DNA from: Candidatus Albibeggiatoa sp. nov. BB20
GTDB taxonomy: Bacteria > Pseudomonadota > Gammaproteobacteria > Beggiatoales > Beggiatoaceae
Direction: 5' to 3'
DNA: 11,689 nucleotides
NCBI GenBank assembly: GCA_016744725.1
Contig: JADGDW010000047.1
Location: 15,031 to 26,719, forward strand
Below are positions 6,385 through 11,689 of this stretch, one piece after another. The notes beneath the pieces were generated by a model that was given only the letters and a program-made list of their open reading frames with translations, searched no databases and had not been told where the DNA came from. How positions within the stretch are numbered: position 1 is the first letter of the stretch; every line of letters begins with the position of its first letter. Both the position numbers and the translations under genes were made by a program.

Positions 6385-6577
6385 TTAAGCTTGCTCTATT
6401 TCTGATTTCATGGCTCTCAATTGCTTGCGTAATTCATCAACTTGCTCAACAAACTGTTTGTTGAAAGACCATTGTAATTGTTGTGGTTATCGTCGTATTT
6501 TTATCACCGCTAACAATATCGCCACCTGCGTTCATTGAAACGTTACCGCCCACATTGCCGAAATTAAATCCACTCAT
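6385..6577 (-). pseudogene. Frameshifted small gene of the 'GGDIVGGDK' type
   Basis: From the ATG at 6577, with an AAAGGAGTG ribosome site, the frame reads MSGFNFGNVGGNVSMNAGGD, then IVSGDKNTTITTTIT, and stops early at 6446 (43 aa). In the next frame the expected tail continues as FNKQFVEQVDELRKQLRAMK and SEIEQA, ending at TAA 6385-6387. The segment from ATG to that stop is 193 nt, one more than a multiple of three, so a single small indel in the repetitive Thr-codon stretch (about 6475-6500) breaks a protein of about 64 aa. Short proteins of the form 'glycine-rich N terminus, GGDIVxGDK, Thr run, helical tail' are often encoded just before or fused to STAND/effector genes in cyanobacteria and sulfur bacteria (recalled). 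The WD40 remnant directly downstream fits that arrangement. Confidence 0.65.
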
Positions 6578-6747
6578 AAAACACTCCTTTTAAATGAAAC
6601 CATTGTAAAAAACAAACAAGTTCTCAATAATATATTTAATGGCAGATAATAGTTTATTAATATAGAAGTTAACTAAAAAAGGCAATGAATTAAGAACAAC
6701 TAAAACAGCAGTGGTTTGAATTTTTAGTATTTTACAAAATAAGGCAG

Positions 6748-6776
6748 GGAATAAAAAAACCGTCTCTCAGGTCTAA
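6748..6776 (+). promoter_or_regulatory. ECF (sigma-E-like) promoter of the sigma-factor operon
   Basis: GGAATAA at 6748-6754 and GTCTAA at 6771-6776 are separated by 16 bp. This matches the sigma-E-type layout (GGAACTT, about 16 bp, GTCTAA), with an AAT -35 core and an exact -10. Transcription would start at or within a base or two of the ATG at 6783. That implies autoregulation by the encoded sigma and a leaderless mRNA. The preceding 6600-6740 is AT-rich with nothing recognisable. Confidence 0.5.
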
Positions 6777-6782
6777 TCTAAC

Positions 6783-7298
6783 ATGAACAATCAAGAACAG
6801 CGATTCGAAGCCCTTGTGCGTGCATTGTCCGCAGATTTATATCGTTATGCGTATTGGCTATGCCATAACCGTAGCGTGGCGGAAGACCTTGTGCAGGAAA
6901 CTTATATGCGAGCGTGGCATTCATTTACCCATTTGCAAAACGAGAAATCAGCAAAGGCATGGTTAATTACGATTTTGCGCCGTGAACATGCTCGTTTGTA
7001 CGAAAAACATCGCCCAGAAATGGTCAATATCGATGACACAATTTTATTTGCAGAAGGCGAAACCCAAGAGCAATTAGCTGAACAACGCATGTTGCAAAAA
7101 GCCATTGCTCAATTAGAGCTAGAATTTCGAGAGCCTTTATTATTACAATTGATTGGAGGGTTTACGACCAGCGAAATTGCTGAACTTTTAGAACTAAACC
7201 AAAATACCGTGCTTACACGATTGTATCGAGCACGTAATAAATTAAAACAACTATTGGCGACTCCGCCACAATCAGCGAAGGGTAAGCATTATGGATGA
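6783..7298 (+). CDS. ECF-family RNA polymerase sigma factor
   Basis: The product is 171 aa, the usual ECF size. Region 2 lies at about 10-75, with LYRYAYWLC and the polymerase/-10 binding segment RSVAEDLVQETYMRAWHSF, then KAWLITILRREHAR. Region 4 lies at about 110-160: LELEFREPLLLQLIGGFTTS, then EIAELLELNQNTVLTRLYRA with RNKLKQLL, a helix-turn-helix for the -35 element. No region 1 or 3 is present. There is no good ribosome site in front of the ATG, which fits a leaderless start at the adjacent promoter. The gene overlaps the next by 8 nt (ATGGATGA), so sigma and the membrane protein after it form a coupled sigma/anti-sigma pair. The probable regulon includes its own operon. The signal sensed is unknown. 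Confidence 0.9.
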   Translation: MNNQEQRFEALVRALSADLYRYAYWLCHNRSVAEDLVQETYMRAWHSFTHLQNEKSAKAWLITILRREHARLYEKHRPEMVNIDDTILFAEGETQEQLAEQRMLQKAIAQLELEFREPLLLQLIGGFTTSEIAELLELNQNTVLTRLYRARNKLKQLLATPPQSAKGKHYG

Positions 7299-8004
7299 CC
7301 TCGAATTCAGACGACACGCGCTTATCGAGCCAAATTGTCAGGATGAAGGCTTCATTCAAAAAAAAAATGAGTCTACAGACAATCAAAAATGGGTTGAGGC
7401 ACAACAAGCACTAGAATATCAATTAAACCAAGCTGTATTACAAGTCTCCATCCCAGAACGTTTGAGCGAGCGTATTATTTTACAACGGACACTAAAAACC
7501 GATTATCAAAGACAATCACAACGTCGTCGCTATGTTTGGTATGCACTGGCAGCCAGTCTATTTTTAACTATCAGTGTGTTATTGATCAATTTACAACCTG
7601 CGGAAGAGGTCAGTTTAAATCAATTGGCATTGCAACATGTTTACGAGGAATTACCGCATTTACATGACCAACAACATAAAACCATAGATCATTTGAACAT
7701 GATGCTACATCAATATGGTGGCACATTAACCAAAAATATTGGCGAAGTGAATTATTTAGGCGCGTGTAAAATTGCTAATAAATCAGGGATTCACATGGTA
7801 TTACCAGCCAGCAAAGGCGTGGTGACGGTGATGATGTTGCCGCAAATTGACACTAATCAAGCGCGTTCATTTTCTGATCCACGTTTTCAAGGACGCATCA
7901 TGCCAACCGACAAAGGCAGTATTGTGATTGTGGGTGAACATGGTGAGAATTTACAGACTTTTCAACAGTATTTTGCCCAAAATTTGACTTGGCAAAGGAG
8001 TTAA
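7291..8004 (+). CDS. DUF3379-type membrane protein, probable anti-sigma factor
   Basis: The product is 237 aa. The start MDDLEFRRHALIEPN matches the N terminus of DUF3379 proteins, which follow ECF sigma genes in gammaproteobacteria. A cytoplasmic part (1-80) contains a PERLSERIILQ helix typical of the family. It is followed by RRRYVWYALAASLFLTISVL (a transmembrane segment, about 81-101, after a positive RQSQRRR stop) and a periplasmic domain (102-237) with strands and one cysteine (Cys158 in YLGACKI). The overlap with the sigma gene and the single-pass layout argue for an anti-sigma that holds the sigma factor at the membrane and is relieved by an envelope signal (inference). An A10 tract at 7358-7367 within codons 23-26 could provoke slippage. 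The next gene starts 4 nt downstream. Confidence 0.8.
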   Translation: MDDLEFRRHALIEPNCQDEGFIQKKNESTDNQKWVEAQQALEYQLNQAVLQVSIPERLSERIILQRTLKTDYQRQSQRRRYVWYALAASLFLTISVLLINLQPAEEVSLNQLALQHVYEELPHLHDQQHKTIDHLNMMLHQYGGTLTKNIGEVNYLGACKIANKSGIHMVLPASKGVVTVMMLPQIDTNQARSFSDPRFQGRIMPTDKGSIVIVGEHGENLQTFQQYFAQNLTWQRS

Positions 8005-8008
8005 TACA

Positions 8009-8446
8009 ATGATTCGTTTATTTATAGCAGTGGCATTTTTATTAAATTTTCAAACCGCAACCGCAGCGGAAATACAATGGCATGATTGGTCAGCTGCCAC
8101 TTTGCAAAAAGCCCAGCAAGAAGATAAATTGATTTTACTGAATATGTCCGCGACATGGTGCGGCTTTTGTAAAAAAATGAAAGCGACGACTTATAAAGAT
8201 GCGGATGTATTGAGCGAAATTGAAAAAAATTATATTGCGGTGTATGCCGATGAAGCAGAATATCCTGAGCTGGTGAAACGCTTTCCTAAAGTCGGTCGTC
8301 CCGGAACCATTATTTTAAATGCCGATGATGAAGTGATTATTTACAAAAATGGCTATCTCAAACCGCAATGGATGTTATGGCTATTACAAGCGGTGGTGCA
8401 ACAAGTCGCAGCAGTTCCCAAACCAGCAGAACAAGGTACAATATGA
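8009..8446 (+). CDS. Exported thioredoxin-like protein
   Basis: The product is 145 aa. A signal peptide covers about 1-20 (MIRLFIAVAFLLNFQTATAA), so the mature protein is periplasmic. The thioredoxin fold carries the redox motif WCGFC at 50-54 in SATWCGFCKKM, and the cis-proline is Pro98 in VGRPGT. The pattern (CGFCKKMKATTYKDADVL followed by IAVYADEAEYPELVKRF) is that of the thioredoxin-fold group that includes SoxW and DsbD-C-like proteins. It may reduce periplasmic disulfides or deliver electrons; the partner is unknown. The ribosome site AAAGGAG at 7994-8000 lies in the end of the preceding gene. The stop overlaps the next start (ATGA, 8443-8446). Its place between an anti-sigma and a flavin dehydrogenase suggests a role in maintaining or sensing the redox state of that enzyme or of the anti-sigma (inference). 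Confidence 0.88.
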   Translation: MIRLFIAVAFLLNFQTATAAEIQWHDWSAATLQKAQQEDKLILLNMSATWCGFCKKMKATTYKDADVLSEIEKNYIAVYADEAEYPELVKRFPKVGRPGTIILNADDEVIIYKNGYLKPQWMLWLLQAVVQQVAAVPKPAEQGTI

Positions 8447-9012
8447 AACGCCGCGCTTTTCTGATTGCCACAGGTTCGATCAGTGTGTCCAGTTCGCCGC
8501 TATTAATGGCAACCGAAGCAGACCCGATTGAACCAACATTAAATCCCCATTTTATCCAATCCAAGCAAACCGTTGAGCTTGATTTAACCCATCAACAATG
8601 GGAAACCATCGCCGCCGCACAAGAACATTTATTTCCCGCTGAATCGGATTCTCCCGGTGCGAGTGACGTGAATGCCCAAGATTATTTATATGCCGTTTTA
8701 GCTGATGCCAACCGTGAAGAAGCTGACCGTAAATTAGTTAAACAGGGTGCAATTGAATTGGACGAAATCAGCCAGCAGCAGTTTAAAAAGCCGTTTACTG
8801 CATTGAATCAATTTGATCGAGAAACCAGTTTACGTGCCTTTGAACAAGATGGCGGACGGGCTTGGATTATGACTGTGCTGGGTTATATTTTTGAGGCGTT
8901 ATTGGCTGATCCTGTGTATGGCGGCAATCCGCAAACGATTGGCTGGCAATGGCTGCAACACAATCCGGGTTTTCCACGTCCTCAAGCGAATCAAAGGTTT
9001 CATCAATTATGA
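8443..9012 (+). CDS. Gluconate 2-dehydrogenase subunit 3-like protein, Tat signal
   Basis: The product is 189 aa from the ATG at 8443, which overlaps the thioredoxin stop (ATGA). A longer in-frame reading from 8368 would run through the thioredoxin gene and is not credible. It begins MKRRAFLIATGSISVSSSPL, a twin-arginine signal (RR-x-F-L). The mature part has the family's features: LDLTHQQWETIAAAQEHLFP near 48-67, a SPGASDVNAQDYLYAVLADA segment, and a C-terminal GWQWLQHNPGFPRP. Subunit 3 proteins pair with GMC-type large subunits of membrane-bound sugar/alcohol dehydrogenases. They are thought to carry the folded, signal-less flavoprotein through the Tat pathway. The next gene starts within its stop codon (ATGA, 9009-9012), as expected for such a pair. 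Confidence 0.85.
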   Translation: MKRRAFLIATGSISVSSSPLLMATEADPIEPTLNPHFIQSKQTVELDLTHQQWETIAAAQEHLFPAESDSPGASDVNAQDYLYAVLADANREEADRKLVKQGAIELDEISQQQFKKPFTALNQFDRETSLRAFEQDGGRAWIMTVLGYIFEALLADPVYGGNPQTIGWQWLQHNPGFPRPQANQRFHQL

Positions 9013-10700
9013 ACGACTTCGATGTGTGTATTATTGGTAGTGGTGCGGGGGCTGCGCCTGTGGCTTACGAATTGTCCAAAGCGGGCTACTCGGTTGTGGT
9101 GCTAGAAAAGGGTCGCTGGTTTAAAAACGAGGAATTTACCAAAGATGAATTGCTGGGGATTCGTGAAAAATTTACCCCTGATTTGCGCGATGAACAACAT
9201 ATTTTAGAATTACCGCGCGGAGATAATTGGCGTACAAAACCTACATTACATTCTGGTTGGAATTTCTGGAATGGCAGTTTAGTTGGTGGTTCAAGCAATT
9301 TTATGAGTGGTTTTTTTCATCGTTTAAAGCCTGTAGATTTTCATCAGCGCAGCGAATTCGGCAAAATTGAAGGCGCGAACGTAGTCGATTGGCCAATCAG
9401 TTACGCAGATTTAGAACCGTATTATGATAAAGTTGAAAAAGTAGTTGGTGTGTCTGGACGCGTGGTTGAGCATCCATTTCAAGAACCACGCAGCAGTGAA
9501 GATTTTCCATTTCCCCCCACGCAAGAACATCCAATTTCCAAACATATTGACAAGGCTTGCGACAAGCTGGGCTATCACGCAATTCCAATGCCTCGGGCAA
9601 TTTTATCTCGTCCTGCGTTGGATCGCCATTCGTGTAGTTACAATGGCTTTTGTGGCAGTTATGGTTGTAGCACAGGGGCGAAAAGTTCCGCTCGTGTTGC
9701 GTTAATCGATCAAGCGGTGGCAACAGGCAATTGTGACGTGCGTACCGAATCGATGGTGAAGAAAATCAGCACCAATGCACAAGGCAAAATCACTTCAGTC
9801 GACTATTTTGATAAACAAGGCGAATTACAGCGCGTCGATGCGAAAATCTATGTGGTTGCTTGCCAAGCAATTGAAACATCACGTTTATTGCTCAATTCTA
9901 CAGGTGCGAAACATCCCAACGGCTTAGGCAATGATAATGGACAAATTGGTAAAAATTTATTATTTGCAGGCGGCGGCAGTGGTTCGGGACGTTTGGCGTA
10001 TAAAAATTATGCAGAAGCGGAACAATCAGAGTTAAAACAATTTGGTACATTCATTAATCGTTCAATTCAAGATTGGTATGTGATTGATGATAAGGATTAT
10101 GGTGAACGCCAAAAAGGCGGCACAATTGATTTTGTACATTTACATCCGAATCCCATCGCTCGCGCCAGTCGTCAAGTACAAGGTTCACAAGGCTTAGTGT
10201 GGGGCAAGCCGTTAAAACAGAAACTCAAGGAGCATTTTACAGGCGGAAAATATATCAAATTAGAATGTTTTTGTGATTGGATGCCGACTGATAATAGCCA
10301 TGTTTCGATTGCTTCTGATTTAAAAGACAAGTGGGGTATTCCATCAGCAAAAGTACGGGTTGATGTGCATTTGCATAATTTGCAAGCGGGCTGGTATTTA
10401 GCGGATAAAGGCGCGACAGTGTTAAAACAAATGGGTGCTGAAAATGTAGTGGCGTTTGCTTCAGGTGCGCCACCGACTAATTTAGTGGCAGGCGGTTGTC
10501 GGTTTGGTGATGATCCTGAGATTTCAGTTTTGGATAAAAATTGCCGTTCACATCAAATTGAAAATTTATATATCACGGATGGCAGCTTCATGCCCACGGG
10601 TGGCAGCGTACCTTATACATGGACGATTTATGCAAATGCGTTTCGAGTTGCCGATCATTTGTTGAAGGAATTGGGCAAGCCTATGACCGCTATTGTATAA
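9009..10700 (+). CDS. GMC-family flavin oxidoreductase (large subunit)
   Basis: The product is 563 aa. The FAD-binding Rossmann motif is at the N terminus (DVCIIGSGAGAAPVAYELSK, GxGxxA at 10-15) with the Glu of VVVLEKG at about 33. GGSSNFMSGFFHR at 93-105 is the GMC signature region. The C-terminal domain reads RFGDDPEISVLD (499-510), then IENLYITDGSFMPTGG and TIYANAFRVADHL. Cys209, Cys215 and Cys220 (HSCSYNGFCGSYGCSTGAK) resemble the Fe-S-ligating cysteines of gluconate/fructose/FAD-glucose dehydrogenase large subunits. It has no signal peptide, so export probably depends on the preceding subunit 3 protein. Oddly, the usual active-site His and Asn/His are not where expected (NLVAGGC and SVPYTW instead of H-x-GG-T and NPT). 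Substrate and electron acceptor are unknown; no cytochrome c gene follows. The start at 9009 is set by the ATGA overlap. Confidence 0.88.
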   Translation: MNDFDVCIIGSGAGAAPVAYELSKAGYSVVVLEKGRWFKNEEFTKDELLGIREKFTPDLRDEQHILELPRGDNWRTKPTLHSGWNFWNGSLVGGSSNFMSGFFHRLKPVDFHQRSEFGKIEGANVVDWPISYADLEPYYDKVEKVVGVSGRVVEHPFQEPRSSEDFPFPPTQEHPISKHIDKACDKLGYHAIPMPRAILSRPALDRHSCSYNGFCGSYGCSTGAKSSARVALIDQAVATGNCDVRTESMVKKISTNAQGKITSVDYFDKQGELQRVDAKIYVVACQAIETSRLLLNSTGAKHPNGLGNDNGQIGKNLLFAGGGSGSGRLAYKNYAEAEQSELKQFGTFINRSIQDWYVIDDKDYGERQKGGTIDFVHLHPNPIARASRQVQGSQGLVWGKPLKQKLKEHFTGGKYIKLECFCDWMPTDNSHVSIASDLKDKWGIPSAKVRVDVHLHNLQAGWYLADKGATVLKQMGAENVVAFASGAPPTNLVAGGCRFGDDPEISVLDKNCRSHQIENLYITDGSFMPTGGSVPYTWTIYANAFRVADHLLKELGKPMTAIV

Positions 10701-10715
10701 GTCCGTTATTTCTGT

Positions 10716-11570
10716 TTAGTAAGCCACGACAATATCGATGATTTTGATTAAGAATTGATATAACTCTGGCTTTATTTGTTGTTTGGGCTTTATAGTTACT
10801 CTATATTGCTCCGTTTTATTGATGATAAGAGAGATAAGTAAAGGACGTACATATTTATTATAATCAGGAGAGCCAAATTTTTCTTTATTGTTCATTGTAA
10901 AAATATGAGCTAAACGTCTTGCTAATAAGTAACGGTAGTAAAAAATTCTGATTTTTCTAGGTGTAACATTTTTTATGCACTTTAAAGAGCGAATAAGATT
11001 TTTCTGCTCATTACCATCAATGTCATAAACATTCTCTTGTTGTTCAGAAGTTTTACTACTAATGGATTTATTTCTTCCTTTTGCTTTCTTTGTTGTTGGT
11101 AGTGGATGAGAACATTTTGAGTCAGAATAAATTCTGAATAGCTCTTCTTTTTCAGCTTCAGTCAATTCAGGCAGTTTAATAGCAATTAGAAATAATTTAT
11201 CTATATATTCAGTAATTAATTTATCCATATCTGCTGATTTTTCAGAGTGTTGAGCAAGATGGCTGTATTTTAAATAAATTGCTCTTTCTAATATTATTTC
11301 ATCAATACAAGCGATAATGACTAAACGTTTATGAATTTCGTCATCATCTAACATGACTCGCAAAGCATCAATAATCTCAATGATTTTATTTTCTGAACAT
11401 CGGTCAATATCATCAATAATAAGCAGAATTCTTTTTTTGCTATTTTTAGGGTCTGGAATCCATGCTTCCAGTAATAGCCTTAATTCTTTAAAAATTTCTG
11501 CCTGAATACCTAAAACATCTTGAAAAGAACGTTGTGATAAAAATTTCTTCAAAAGATTAACCGCTCTCTT
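10716..11570 (-). pseudogene. C-terminal part of a KAP-family P-loop NTPase
   Basis: The frame is open from after a TAA at 11571-11573 to the stop at 10716; the first start-like codon is a TTG at 11552 (278 aa). The Walker B region RILLIIDDIDRCSENKIIEI (41-60) with IIACIDE (about 79-85) is diagnostic of KAP NTPases. ITEYIDKLFLIAIKLPELTE follows, then a charged Lys/Ser/Gln-rich insert (about 150-170) and a helical end. Walker A, normally well upstream of Walker B, is missing, as are the membrane segments KAP proteins often carry between the two. The 5' part has therefore been lost or displaced, probably by the IS200/IS605-like sequence just upstream. KAP NTPases are linked to membrane-associated and anti-phage functions. 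It is convergent with the GMC gene, 15 nt apart, with no clear terminator between. Confidence 0.75.
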
Positions 11571-11590
11571 TTATTGATTAGTCAGAGCTT

Positions 11591-11689
11591 TAACTAAACA
11601 ACCACCCGCTAAAGACGGGTGGGTTAGAGGCTTGGCGGCTGAAAGCCGGGATACAGGGCGACCAAGCCCTGTTGTCATTAAAGAATTAG
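11591..11689 (-). mobile_element. Right end of an IS200/IS605-type element (partial, runs off the window)
   Basis: On the minus strand a hairpin with perfect 7-bp arms (CGGGTGG/CCACCCG, loop CTAAAGA on the plus strand, 11602-11622) precedes TTGTTTAGTTAAAG. The form 'CCCGTCTTTAGCGGGTGGTTG' is typical of the right-end hairpin of IS200/IS605 transposons with tnpB (recalled). The exact terminus is not determined; it lies somewhere near 11590-11600. The rest of the element, including any tnpB or tnpA, would lie beyond 11689. It abuts the truncated KAP gene. Confidence 0.55.
11602..11689 (-). ncRNA. Candidate TnpB guide RNA (omega RNA) scaffold, 5' end outside the window
   Basis: Read on the minus strand the sequence forms three stems. 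ACAGGGC/GCCCTGT lies at 11653-11672, CGGCT/AGCCG at 11636-11648, and the terminal CCACCCG/CGGGTGG hairpin at 11602-11622. The loop of the first stem holds CTTGG (minus strand, 11662-11666), which pairs with CCAAG (11631-11635) after the second stem to make a pseudoknot. This order of stem, pseudoknot and terminal hairpin at the element's right end matches omega RNAs. The guide would be the host sequence just past the terminus, reading into the KAP remnant. Confidence 0.5.

Noticed and set aside
8368..8442. Longer N terminus for the subunit 3-like protein
   Set aside because: It runs out of frame through the thioredoxin gene and would bury the Tat signal, which begins cleanly at 8443.
11602..11622. 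Rho-independent terminator
   Set aside because: The stem is strong but neither side has a proper T-run, and the additional stems and pseudoknot upstream fit a transposon-end RNA better.
1..11689. CRISPR array, tRNA or rRNA genes
   Set aside because: No regularly spaced direct repeats of suitable length and no tRNA or rRNA-like segments were found on either strand by reading.

Overview
The window looks like a stretch of chromosome from an AT-leaning, nitrogen-fixing gammaproteobacterium. The nifV-cysE-(TPR)-nifW order, a gammaproteobacterial type TamA, an ECF sigma/DUF3379 pair, and remnants of WD40 and 'GGDIVGGDK' genes together suggest a filamentous sulfur oxidiser of the Beggiatoa/Thiothrix kind. 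That placement is inference from gene content; no search was run.

Layout. (1) 1-292 has no gene and is packed with inverted repeats, including a roughly 97-bp MITE-like element. (2) 293-3280, minus strand, is a nitrogenase accessory operon read in the order nifV (homocitrate synthase), nifP/cysE-type serine acetyltransferase, a small TPR-like protein, and nifW. Upstream of nifV lies a complete nif control region: two TGT-N10-ACA sites 43 bp apart, an exact IHF consensus, and a GG-N10-GC sigma-54 promoter. Two diverged copies of one 65-67 bp repeat sit in the gaps of this operon. (3) 3797-5844, plus strand, holds a small beta-rich protein of unknown function followed by tamA (outer-membrane Omp85 protein), without tamB next to it. 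(4) 5845-6600 is decaying sequence on the minus strand: a frameshifted short gene of the 'GGDIVGGDK' type, then the C-terminal end of a WD40-repeat protein. It looks like the two ends of a lost STAND/WD40 locus. (5) 6783-10700, plus strand, is a tight five-gene unit: ECF sigma factor, DUF3379-type membrane anti-sigma candidate, exported thioredoxin-like protein, Tat-signal gluconate-2-dehydrogenase-subunit-3-like protein, and a GMC flavoprotein with a cysteine cluster. All junctions overlap or are 4 nt apart. A sigma-E-like promoter ends 6 nt before the sigma start codon, so the message may be leaderless and self-activated. (6) 10716-11570, minus strand, is the C-terminal part of a KAP-family P-loop NTPase without Walker A. 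Beyond it, to the window edge, is a GC-rich multi-hairpin with a predicted pseudoknot that matches an IS200/IS605-type right end and its TnpB guide RNA (omega RNA).

Functionally, the nif operon supplies homocitrate and cysteine for nitrogenase cofactor assembly and a stabilising factor (NifW), under NifA/sigma-54/IHF control. The sigma-led operon looks like a regulated envelope redox module: a thioredoxin plus a two-subunit flavin dehydrogenase, with no cytochrome subunit in view. This module is the best candidate here for a poorly described system. The rest of the accessory DNA records turnover of defence-type genes (KAP, WD40/STAND) and small mobile elements.
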